62,000 bases of DNA from Glandiceps talaboti (taxonomy: Eukaryota; Hemichordata; Enteropneusta; Spengelidae): contig NC_135565.1 in the NCBI RefSeq assembly GCF_964340395.1, positions 23,056,929-23,118,928 of the forward strand, given 5' to 3'. The stretch's first letter is position 1. Every line of letters starts with the position of its first letter. This document shows positions 36,358-52,999 of this stretch, one piece after another. The translations under genes were made by a program, and so were the position numbers. The notes beneath the pieces were generated by a model. The model saw only the letters and a program-made list of their open reading frames with translations, was not told the origin of the DNA and did no database searches.

Positions 36358-36405
<48 letters not shown>

Positions 36406-37764
36406 AGCCCAAGCCGATAATGTAATTGTCAGCCAAACACATGCCTACGGTACAAAATCATCACTGATCATAGTGTGTTTTAAATAATACTCGATAGGCA
36501 CTACATTGGAGAAATGCTGACCTATATTAGATATTCATGAAAGCTAAACTCTATATGCGAAATAATGATTATTTTGATGTTCCTAATACTAGTATATCTA
36601 ACCAGTGTTTCTTTTGTATTCAGCTGGTAATATTGGCCACTTTGTTTGTGCAACCGGAAATTGTATCCGTGGTGACTTAGTATGCGATGGTCTTAACCAT
36701 TGTGGAGACAACTCAGACGAACTGAACTGTGGTATGAAATCTATTTCCGTTTATCTAGTTTGGATTGTATTATCAAAGGAATGAGATGGTTTTTACCCAT
36801 GGGCCTTATATTTATATATTCTATATATATTTGCTATCGATTGTAAGCGTATGGAAACTAGAATTAACTAGCAATATCAGTTTTTCAAATCAGCCATCTG
36901 TTTGTCTTGCATAGATAATGAAGAGATGCCAGGTATGCCGATAACTACACCTGTCAAATCTAACATCTCAGTAATGCCTATACGCAATAAAACTTTATCC
37001 ACATCAATGCTGTCCGGTTCACCATATTACACTTCAACTAATAAGATGATGTCTACTGAAACGTCGGTCGATGATACCTTAACAGCCGAGATGACGATGA
37101 CGATCAACGAAACCTCTATGACGGAGCTAATGACAGGTGACATCTCCATGGTAACGGTGATAAATGAAGACACCGTTCTTAACGATATTCAATCTGACGC
37201 TGCATCTTTATCAGGTGATACTGTGCCATCCAACAGCTTTAGCTTATCCAGGCAACCTGACCCCAAAACAGATGTTCCTGTCAGAACACCGAGTATGGTT
37301 CGAAAGATGATTGTATTTCTTCATAAATATCAACACCATTCTGGATCTCGTCAATGTACGTCACCAATATAATGTAATGTTGATTTAATTCAGTGTTGTT
37401 AAATATTATTGTGGAAACCACGTACAACATCCAACTTATGTTTATCATATCAATTTAATATCATGATAAGGATGATAGTTCTTGGTTAGGTTCATTAATA
37501 TACATACAGTACGATCCTCTTTTGTTGACATTATATATAGTCAATGCTAAACAAGCTTGTCTTTATATTAAATCTTGAGTACAGCCAATTTTCTTGTCAA
37601 ATCTGTGTATATAACTATTTTTATTTTTTTGTTTTCATTCACACATTGTAGGTGAGTCCTTTGATGAGGATTACTTGACAATGGTTGTCATGGTGACAAT
37701 CTGTCCAACCCTTTACCTCATCGGGTCTTTAATTGTGATGATGGTGCCTGAATTGGGAAATTAG
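25177..37764 (+). CDS. kringle(x4)-LDLa(x2)-stalk type I membrane protein
   Basis: Complete gene. Exons: 25177-25237, 26489-26737, 27192-27440, 28264-28521, 35460-35720, 36222-36320, 36624-36731, 36915-37355, 37652-37764. All GT-AG and all internal introns phase 1; total 613 codons with stop. Order: signal peptide, K1-K4, two LDL-receptor class A modules, a Ser/Thr/Met/Asp-rich stalk of about 145 residues with N-glycosylation sequons, and one membrane helix followed by a very short tail (VPELGN). Kringles bind proteins, often through exposed lysines; LDLa modules bind ligands using calcium. I infer a cell-surface receptor or scavenger-type protein; no exact ortholog is recognised. A paralog lies on the minus strand at 55596-62000. 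AATAAA at 37876 is a likely polyadenylation signal. Confidence 0.88.
26291..26440 (+). mobile_element. tRNA-like SINE head
   Basis: A box TGTCCGAGTGGTTAA at 26299-26313 and a perfect B box GGGTTCGAACCC at 26341-26352. A cloverleaf with a proper anticodon arm and acceptor closure is not evident, so a SINE or tRNA pseudogene is more likely than a working tRNA gene. The 3' limit is a guess. Confidence 0.6.
26489..26737 (+). CDS. exon: kringle 1
   Basis: 249 bp, phase 1-1. [46 protein letters not shown] and MCG; six cysteines. The DND after CRNP matches the DxD anionic centre of plasminogen-type lysine-binding kringles. Confidence 0.93.
27192..27440 (+). CDS. exon: kringle 2
   Basis: 249 bp, phase 1-1, acceptor ATACATTAG, donor [52 protein letters not shown] and GQCG; six cysteines. 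DxD centre is weakened (DNE). Its 3' end including the donor is copied six more times in the intron. Confidence 0.9.
27408..27750 (+). repeat. tandem copies of the kringle-2 exon end and its splice donor, about 7 copies
   Basis: A unit of about 48-52 bp starts at TATTGTGACGT and runs through GGACAACCTGGACAGTGTG to GTAAATAGTTTTGTTTG. The first copy is the real exon end; the rest are intronic. Each copy keeps the CAG-TGT-G/GTAAAT junction, while the coding part decays progressively (GACGTA, GACTAA, GACTTA). An in-frame TAG lies two codons beyond each donor. Confidence 0.92.
27906..27980. repeat. (AAT)n microsatellite
   Basis: About 24 units in the kringle 2-3 intron. Confidence 0.95.
28264..28521 (+). 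CDS. exon: kringle 3, last cysteine missing
   Basis: 258 bp, phase 1-1; acceptor CTAACCTTGCAG, donor [55 protein letters not shown], then GQPLTFG where other kringles here have GQPGQCG. The sixth cysteine is replaced, leaving the first without its usual partner. The same GQPLTFG occurs in the minus-strand paralog at 61813. The DxD centre is kept. Confidence 0.9.
28998..35205. repeat. 54/50-bp satellite filling an intron, about 115 copies
   Basis: Unit: GTATAAGATAATAATAGGCA, TGGTACTACATGTCATATCT, TACAGTCTATATAG (54 bp), with a common 50-bp form lacking ATAT. Variants include GGCATG/GCCATG/GACATG, CATATC/CAATAATC and ACTACA/ACTATA. It occupies nearly the whole 6.9-kb intron between kringles 3 and 4. 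Because 54 is a multiple of 3, long frames (such as 30514-30966) are open but are shadows. Each unit holds CTTACAG, then TCTATATAG, then GTATAAG, which mimics an acceptor, a 9-nt microexon and a donor. Confidence 0.97.
35206..35250 (-). repeat. inverted partial unit at the end of the 54-bp array
   Basis: GTAAGATATGACATGTAGTG (about 35214-35233) is the reverse complement of CACTACATGTCATATCTTAC from the array. The last direct unit and this inverted piece form a hairpin-like array end. Confidence 0.9.
35460..35720 (+). CDS. exon: kringle 4
   Basis: 261 bp, phase 1-1. [54 protein letters not shown]; six cysteines. DxD centre lost (GNK). The exon is the same length as its counterpart at 59854-60114, and both start AENTECYL. 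Donor GTAGCT is weak but conserved in the paralog. Confidence 0.92.
36222..36320 (+). CDS. exon: LDLa module 1, first cysteine lost
   Basis: 99 bp, phase 1-1. [20 protein letters not shown] then [13 protein letters not shown]. The minus-strand paralog has [20 protein letters not shown] and [10 protein letters not shown]. So here the first cysteine is Tyr, and the calcium-site ENSDE is NTEE. The module is probably misfolded or altered in calcium binding. Confidence 0.8.
36343..36404. repeat. (CTGT)n microsatellite
   Basis: In the intron between the two LDLa exons, close to the donor at 36321. Confidence 0.95.
36624..36731 (+). CDS. exon: LDLa module 2
   Basis: 108 bp, phase 1-1. [17 protein letters not shown] then [11 protein letters not shown]: canonical LDLa with six cysteines and the calcium-binding DNSDE motif. 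Confidence 0.93.
36915..37355 (+). CDS. exon: Ser/Thr/Met-rich stalk
   Basis: Phase 1-1. Start set at the good acceptor TTGTCTTGCATAG; a second in-frame acceptor 18 bp later (before 36933) is the one conserved in the paralog. It encodes a low-complexity, acidic, Thr/Ser/Met-rich region ([17 protein letters not shown]) with sequons, then a conserved end [11 protein letters not shown]...HSGSRQ. Ends at donor GTACGT. The paralog exon is 1104 bp because a 66-bp unit has expanded there. Confidence 0.85.
37652..37764 (+). CDS. exon: transmembrane helix and stop
   Basis: Phase 1 in. [20 protein letters not shown] then [11 protein letters not shown] and VPELGN-stop. One helix of about 25 residues with a cytosolic tail of about 6 residues, so signalling would need a partner. 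Confidence 0.88.
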
Positions 37765-38539
37765 CATGTACCTGTGAGCAATGCAGTTTAATTGGGATGT
37801 TATGTCATGAACGAGTGGTTTCCTACTTGAAACATCAATGTAAAACAACATATGCCAAGTCATTGTTTGTAACTCAATAAATTGCAAAAGATGAATAATA
37901 TATGTAAAATGGTGGTTATTGTATGTACAATAACTTTTCACTCGTTTTATTTTACCTTTTTGCACTTTACTCAGTTACAAATACAGACCTAGTGCATAAT
38001 GACTTTAAATGTTCTATTCTAAGTTGACCTTTTCAGGATTACAACATTTCTCAATTTCTGAAAAAAGTCATTTGGAGAATTTCCTACAAAGGGTTTGGAG
38101 AAAAAATATCATAAAATCTTTGTCTTTAACAATACATGACAAATTAAATATGATGTAATTACAAAAAAATCACTCATGAAATCTCCAAGAATGGCTGATC
38201 AGAATAAATTTTAAAAATGTAGACGGGCTACTTTGCAAAATTTCAAAGTTCTGTAAATTAACGATATACCAATTTTTCACCCAAAATCATCTTAGTTGAT
38301 AGCAATAATTTAATCCATACACGTTATTAAAGGCAAAAATAAGTGTCTTATATTATAAGTAAATAATACGTTCTTGTGCATTTATTGATGTGTTTTAGCT
38401 GAAAATGGGGCATTGGAAACTTTAATTTTTTAATTTTTTAATCTGTTAGCTGTTGTGTTTATTTTCTTGAATAAATATAAAAAGCTCAATTATATTGAAA
38501 ATCATTACCACCACCACCACCACCACCACCACCACCATC

Positions 38540-38593
<54 letters not shown>

Positions 38594-40720
38594 TTAAATG
38601 CCATTGTTATACGTTAATTGCTAGAAATTATCAGAAAATACATGTTATGATATGTTTGTTTGGACTGGCTTTGCTTGTTTGTTCAGGGGCTGCTGGGGCT
38701 ACATCAATAATAAGAGATTTTGTCATAATCATTAACTGAGTCTTTGCTTTTTTGTTAGTAATTATTATACAAAATATATCACTGCAAGACTGTCCGTATA
38801 ACAACATCCATCATATAGGTCTCTAGTCATCGAATAATCAGTAACGCTGTGGGCGCTATCACAGCATATCAAAACATCCACTGAACGTTGTAGGAATAGC
38901 ATTTACCATTGAGCGATACGGTTTTTTTTTAAATATGAGTTTCAATTCTTCATTTCTGTTTCAACTTTCTAGGCTTCACTAATAGTCAAATTCAAATCAT
39001 TTATACTCGTGGAAATAAAGTATTTGTATCTGTATCTGTACATTTTCATGGTTTTATTTATATGCCTGCCCGCTTGGCTCCACTCGTTTTCATTATAATA
39101 ATGTATAACTACTTTGGATATATAGTGTAGTGCACTCGTTTTCACAATCACAGAACTTTATTGAATTGGGAACATTTAAAGTTTACGCTCTGCCTCTGTA
39201 TAGACACTGATTGGAGAGTAAGTCTAAATGCTATGGATGGGTATGTATTCACATTTGTCAGAAGAGGCATCCCTTCTTACATTTCTCAGTAGAGGTCACA
39301 GGTTCATAATAATCATACTATGTTCAAAGCAAAGATGTCGACACACATTTTGCAAATGTACATAAATCGGCTGCACTACATTGATGTCATTACTTCCAGA
39401 TCCGTAATTGTGACGTCATCCTTGATAGCAACATGGCTGCACTAATTGTTATTTTGCTATCCTGTAAATATTGGGATCACTTCAAAAATATATCCTAATA
39501 TAATTATATATAACCATGTATATATAGAACATCTAGATAAATACATTAATTGACAATGGTTTATATGTTCTTGGTAAATACATTAATTGACAGTGACAGT
39601 TTATATGTTCTTGGTAAATACATTAATTGACCTTGGAATCTATGATCAAACAGAGCCGGTGATTTGTACATTTAAAAAGGGTGTACGAACTACGTGATCA
39701 CACGAAAACGTCGAAAAACAATACTGTCGCATATCAATTTTTCATACTCTGACTTTCAAAAATCAACCAGATTTAAACTGAATGCCTTCCATAAGGAATT
39801 TCATGATTTATGCAAGAAATTTAGCTCTATATCTGTGATTCGTCAAATCCCAATGAAAGTTAGTTGTCCCAAATGTTTTTGAAATGCCCGCCACGCCTCC
39901 TATTCTCAACACAGGAAAGCTTGCCATCCTCGACTTCACTTGGCTTTCGTGATTCCCTACATACCCAGGATATGGCATGTGCGTGTTGAACTTCCTTCTG
40001 TCCCACCACGAGTTTACACATTCCTTTAATCACTACGGGAAAATTGTCAAGATTTTGTTGAGTGGCACTGTACACTAATTATATAGAGGTCAATGTATAG
40101 GTCACCATTATTGATACATTGTCGCAAAATTTTCTTCGTAGGCTATGCGAGGCTTTGTCTATTTTCCATATTTTGACCACACACATGATTTGGGTATAAA
40201 TTATAGATTATTACACTTGATAAATATGTGAGCGTGTATTTATGTCCAGAGATACAGAGCTAGATAAATGATGATGTACAAGCCTTGCAACAAACAGCAG
40301 TAGTTTGTTATCGAGAGAAATCGGAAAAGAACACGGTAAAAAAGAGACGGTTTGAGTTCAATATAATACTTCCTAAACTTCTAATTGAAAATCTAAAAAG
40401 ACACGATTTTCCTTTATTCATCTGCGCATTAGTGTGTGAAATTTGAAAATGATAAGTCCATATTTGACGAAATTGAAACGATGAAAGATATTTCACCTGT
40501 TTGGGAACTCCGTGCTCATTGTAAACCTATTTAAAGGCCAAGAAAAAAAAATTGTTTTCTGGTGAGTTTGAATCCCTTAAATACCCTGTCTTGGTCTTCT
40601 TTTTTCTTGTGTTTGTCCAGCCAATGCAGAGTGCAGATCCAAGGGAAACACAAAATAGGGTTGGCATGCACGAAACCCCTTGAAAACAGAGTCTTTCTCA
40701 GTGTAGAGCTATGTAGAGGA
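37765..40720. other. intergenic stretch
   Basis: Contains the AATAAA at 37876, a (CAC)n(CAT)n run at 38507-38594 and three partial copies of ATACATTAATTGACA...TTATATGTTCTTGGT at 39535-39640. No coding exon recognised; short frames here match nothing I know. Confidence 0.55.
38507..38594. repeat. (CAC)n(CAT)n microsatellite
   Basis: Trinucleotide run giving a shadow poly-His frame. Confidence 0.95.
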
Positions 40721-40951
40721 CGAGTATAAAGTTGGCGTCAGATTCAGTTTCAGGTAGCGTCATATTGAGCGTCAGATACCCTCAGATCCGAATACACCTG
40801 ACGGCAGTGAAGCAGAATCCTTCCCTGTAGTCTCAACGGTATTATTTCAGGTTTGAGTCCGTCGGGTGTCTTCGGATCTGAAGCCATCTGACGCTCAATA
40901 TAACGTTCATACCTGAATCTGAATCTGAATCTTACGCCAACTTTATACTCG
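40721..40951. mobile_element. foldback MITE, 231 bp
   Basis: Terminal inverted repeats CGAGTATAAAGTTGGCGT and ACGCCAACTTTATACTCG are perfect over 17-18 bp. The inverted similarity continues inward (GCGTCATATTGAGCGTCAGA against its inverse ATCTGACGCTCAATATAACG). No ORF; a non-autonomous DNA element. Target-site duplication not clear. Confidence 0.85.
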
Positions 40952-41087
40952 TTTGATCGATTAATTACTCAAATTAGCCATTAATATTCATCGGATTGTT
41001 ACCAAAACCTAATCAGTTCTTGCCATTACCCTACAGATGTCTATGAAATTTCATTTGAATTGATGCAGCTGTTTTCTCGAAAATCGT

Positions 41088-41088
<1 letters not shown>

Positions 41089-41131
<43 letters not shown>
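41089..41131. repeat. (AC)n microsatellite
   Basis: About 21 units upstream of the second CD225 gene. Confidence 0.95.
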
Positions 41132-41134
<3 letters not shown>

Positions 41135-41798
41135 TTCATCGCTATATTAAAACCTTCCTTACGGAAGGTAAAAAACAATTCATCATTTCCGGAATTAGAT
41201 GATGGGGCACGCATCACTGATTTCAGTATTTATTTTCGTTTTTGAATTGAACATGTGCGAAATCTACCAGCAAATTTCTATTACAACCATTACATGAGTC
41301 ATTTATTTAGAAACGCCCTTGATAAGAACGTCGACGTTATATCAGTGGTGGACAATGAATACTAGCTTTGAAATTTTAAAATGATTCGTTGTTTCAGTGT
41401 TTTCTTCAAGTAGCCGGGGGGGGGGGGGGCAAGGTGACGTTTTCGTAATCTGTGCGATCTTGTGAAAGTCCATTGACCTCCCATGTTTATGTCTTATGTA
41501 CACACCGTGAGTCTTGCTTTTAACTCATCAACGGATTTGGATGGAATAGTGAGGATAACGACGTATGTCGACTGAAAAGGACGTTTGTAATTTATCAGAA
41601 CTACCAGACATTCTTCGAAGAAACACTCTTATTGCCAATATCATGCAATGTACATTATTTTGTGAAGCCTTCTTATTGGCCATCATTGGACATTATGTAA
41701 ATGTGTCCTTATATGGAAATTGAATAGAAATGATAGCTCCTCATCTTAAGGTCACTCACTTCATTTGTGTTTTGCTGGTGACGTTTCCGATTGCAGAG

Positions 41799-47968
<6,170 letters not shown>

Positions 47969-48028
47969 TTAGTTTGTCTGGAGATGAAAAGTGTGTTCTT
48001 TTCCATTATTACCTAGATTGTCTGATTC

Positions 48029-51000
48029 TGGATTTATACATACTATAGTCCATGGATTTATACACCCAGTAGTCCATGGATTTATACACCCAGTAGTCCA
48101 TGGATTTATACACACTGTAGTCCATGGATTTATACATACTATAGTCCATGGATTTATACATACTATAGTCCATGCATTTATACATACTGTAGTCCATGGA
48201 TTTATACATGTTGTAGTCCATGGATTTATAGTCCATGGATTTATACATACTATAGTCCATGGATTTATACATACTATAGTCCATGGATTTATACACACTA
48301 TAGTCCATGGATTTATACATGCTGTGGTCCATGGATTTATACATACTGTAGTCCATGGATTTATACATGCTGTTGTCCATGGATTTATACATACTGTAGT
48401 CCATGGATTTATACATGTTGTAGTCCATGGATTTATACATACTATAGTCCATGGATTTATACATACTATAGTCCATGGATTTATACATACTGTAGTCCAT
48501 GGATTTATACATGTTGTAGTCCATGGATTTATACATACTATAGTCCATGGATTTATACATGCTGTAGTCCATGGATTTATACATGCTGTAGTCCATGGAT
48601 TTATACATACTATAGTCCATGGATTTATACATACTGTAGTCCATGGATTTATACATGCTGTGGTCCATGGATTTATACATACTGTAGTCCATGGATTTAT
48701 ACATACTATAGTCCATGGATTTATACATACTATAGTCCATGGATTTATACATGCTGTTGTCCATGGATTTATACATACTGTAGTCCATGGATTTATACAC
48801 CCAGTAGTCCATGGATTTATACATACTATAGTCCATGGATTTATACATACTATAGTCCATGGATTTATACACACTATAGTCCATGGATTTATACATACTA
48901 TAGTCCATGGATTTATACATACTATAGTCCATGGATTTATACATGCTGTAGTCCATGCATTTATACACACTATAGTCCATGGATTTATACATACTATAGT
49001 CCATGGATTTATACATACTATAGTCCATGGATTTATACATGCTGTAGTCCATGGATTTATACATACTATAGTCCATGGATTTATACATGCTGTAGTCCAT
49101 GGATTTATACATACTATAGTCCATGGATTTATACATACTATAGTCCATGGATTTATACATGCTGTTGTCCATGGATTTATACATACTGTAGTCCATGGAT
49201 TTATACATGCTGTAGTCCATGGATTTATACATACTATAGTCCATGGATTTATACATACTATAGTCCATGGATTTATACATACTGTAGTCCATGGATTTAT
49301 ACATACTGTAGTCCATGGATTTATACATACTGTAGTCCATGGATTTATACATACTATAGTCCATGGATTTATACATACTATAGTCCATGGATTTATACAT
49401 GCTGTAGTCCATGCATTTATACATACTATAGTCCATGGATTTATACATACTGTAGTCCATGCATTTATACATACTATAGTCCATGGATTTATACATACTA
49501 TAGTCCATGGATTTATACATACTGTAGTCCATGGATTTATACATACTATAGTCCATGGATTTATACACCCAGTAGTCCATGGATTTATACATACTGTAGT
49601 CCATGGATTTATACATGCTGTAGTCCATGGATTTATACATACTATAGTCCATGGATTTATACATACTATAGTCCATGGATTTATACATACTATAGTCCAT
49701 GGATTTATACATGCTGTAGTCCATGCATTTATACATACTATAGTCCATGGATTTATACATACTATAGTCCATGGATTTATACATGCTGTAGTCCATGGAT
49801 TTATACATACTATAGTCCATGGATTTATACATACTATAGTCCATGCATTTATACATGCTGTAGTCCATGGATTTATACACCCAGTAGTCCATGGATTTAT
49901 ACATACTATAGTCCATGGATTTATACATACTATAGTCCATGCATTTATACATACTATAGTCCATGGATTTATACATACTATAGTCCATGGATTTATACAT
50001 GCTGTAGTCCATGCATTTATACATACTATAGTCCATGGATTTATACATACTATAGTCCATGGATTTATACATGCTGTAGTCCATGGATTTATACATACTA
50101 TAGTCCATGGATTTATACATACTATAGTCCATGCATTTATACATGCTGTAGTCCATGGATTTATACACCCAGTAGTCCATGGATTTATACATGCTGTAGT
50201 CCATGGATTTATACATGCTGTAGTCCATGGATTTATACATACTATAGTCCATGGATTTATACATACTATAGTCCATGCATTTATACATGCTGTAGTCCAT
50301 GGATTTATACACCCAGTAGTCCATGGATTTATACATACTATAGTCCATGCATTTATACATGCTGTAGTCCATGGATTTATACACCCAGTAGTCCATGGAT
50401 TTATACATACTATAGTCCATGCATTTATACATGCTGTAGTCCATGGATTTATACACCCAGTAGTCCATGGATTTATACATACTATAGTCCATGGATTTAT
50501 ACATACTATAGTCCATGCATTTATACATACTATAGTCCATGGATTTATACATACTATAGTCCATGGATTTATACATGCTGTAGTCCATGCATTTATACAT
50601 ACTATAGTCCATGGATTTATACATACTATAGTCCATGGATTTATACATGCTGTAGTCCATGGATTTATACATACTATAGTCCATGGATTTATACATACTA
50701 TAGTCCATGCATTTATACATGCTGTAGTCCATGGATTTATACACCCAGTAGTCCATGGATTTATACATGCTGTAGTCCATGGATTTATACATGCTGTAGT
50801 CCATGGATTTATACATACTATAGTCCATGGATTTATACATACTATAGTCCATGCATTTATACATACTATAGTCCATGGATTTATACATACTATAGTCCAT
50901 GGATTTATACATGCTGTAGTCCATGGATTTATACATACTATAGTCCATGGATTTATACATACTATAGTCCATGCATTTATACATGCTGTAGTCCATGGAT

Positions 51001-52999
51001 TTATACATGCTGTAGTCCATGGATTTATACATACTGTAGTCCATGGATTTATACATACTATAGTCCATGGATTTATACATGCTGTAGTCCATGCATTTAT
51101 ACATACTATAGTCCATGGATTTATACATGCTGTAGTCCATGCATTTATACATACTGTAGTCCATGGATTTATACATACTGTAGTCCATGGATTTATACAT
51201 ACTATAGTCCATGGATTTATACATACTATAGTCCATGGATTTATACATGCTATAGTCCATGGATTTATACATGCTGTAGTCCATGGATTTATACATACTA
51301 TAGTCCATGGATTTATACATGCCGTTGTCCATGGATTTATACATGCTGTAGTCCATGGATTTATACATACTGTAGTCCATGCATTTATACATACTATAGT
51401 CCATGGATTTATACATACTATAGTCCATGCATTTATACATGCTGTAGTCCATGGATTTATACACCCAGTAGTCCATGGATTTATACATACTATAGTCCAT
51501 GGATTTATACATACTATAGTCCATGGATTTATACATACTATAGTCCATGCATTTATACATGCTGTAGTCCATGGATTTATACACCCAGTAGTCCATGGAT
51601 TTATATATACTATAGTCCATGGATTTATACATGCTGTAGTCCATGGATTTATACATGCTGTAGTCCATGGATTTATACATACTGTAGTCCATGGATTTAT
51701 ACATACTATAGTCCATGGATTTATACATGCTGTAGTCCATGCATTTATACATAGTATAGTCCATGGATTTATACATACTGTGGTCCATGCATTTATACAT
51801 ACTATAGTCCATGGATTTATACATGCTGTAGTCCATGCATTTATACATACTATAGTCCATGGATTTATACATACTGTAGTCCATGGATTTATACATACTG
51901 TAGTCCATGGATTTATACATACTATAGTCCATGGATTTATACATACTATAGTCCATGGATTTATACATACTATAGTCCATGGATTTATACATACTATAGT
52001 CCATGGATTTATACATACTGTAGTCCATGGATTTATACATACTATAGTCCATGGATTTATACATACTATAGTCCATGGATTTATACATACTGTAGTCCAT
52101 GGATTTATACATGCTGTAGTCCATGGATTTATACATGCTGTAGTCCATGGATTTATACATGCTGTAGTCCATGGATTTATACATACTATAGTCCATGGAT
52201 TTATACATGCTGTAGTCCATGGATTTATACATACTGTAGTCCATGGATTTATACATGCTGTAGTCCATGGATTTATACATACTATAGTCCATGGATTTAT
52301 ACATACTATAGTCCATGGATTTATACATGCTATAGTCCATGGATTTATACATGCTGTAGTCCATGGATTTATACATACTATAGTCCATGGATTTATACAT
52401 GCCGTTGTCCATGGATTTATACATACTGTAGTCCATGGATTTATACATGCTGTGGTCCATGGATTTATACATACTGTAGTCCATGCATTTATACATACTA
52501 TAGTCCATGGATTTATACATACTGTAGTCCATGGATTTAGACATGCTATAGTCCATGGATTTATACATACTATAGTCCATGGATTTATACATGCCGTTGT
52601 CCATGGATTTATACATACTGTAGTCCATGGATTTATACATGCTGTAGTCCATGGATTTATACATACTGTAGTCCATGCATTTATACATACTATAGTCCAT
52701 GGATTTATACATACTGTAGTCCATGGATTTATACATACTATAGTCCATGGATTTATACATGCTGTAGTCCATGCATTTATACATACTATAGTCCATGGAT
52801 TTATACATACTGTAGTCCATGGATTTATACATACTATAGTCCATGGATTTATACATACTGTAGTCCATGGATTTATACATACTATAGTCCATGGATTTAT
52901 ACATGCTGTAGTCCATGCATTTATACACCCAGTAGTCCATGGATTTATACAATACTGTAGTCCATGGATTTATACACCAAGTAGTCCATGGATTTAGAC
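48029..52999. repeat. 24-bp satellite, about 207 copies
   Basis: Unit TGGATTTATACATACTATAG plus TCCA. Four main variants of the six bases before TAGTCC-type ends (ACTATA, ACTGTA, GCTGTA, CCCAGT) plus a GGATTT/GCATTT switch. Unit length is almost invariant, with one 12-bp loss near 48230 and a 1-bp gain near 52950 seen. Since 24 is a multiple of 3, frames are open for more than 1,640 codons on both strands; I regard neither as a gene. It starts about 60 bp after the CD225 stop codon. Neighbouring units form higher-order blocks. Confidence 0.98.

Noticed and set aside
47991-52997. Open frames of more than 1,600 codons on both strands as a giant repetitive protein gene
   Set aside because: Explained by a stop-free 24-bp unit whose length is a multiple of 3; equally open on both strands, no splice or start context, no composition typical of a protein.
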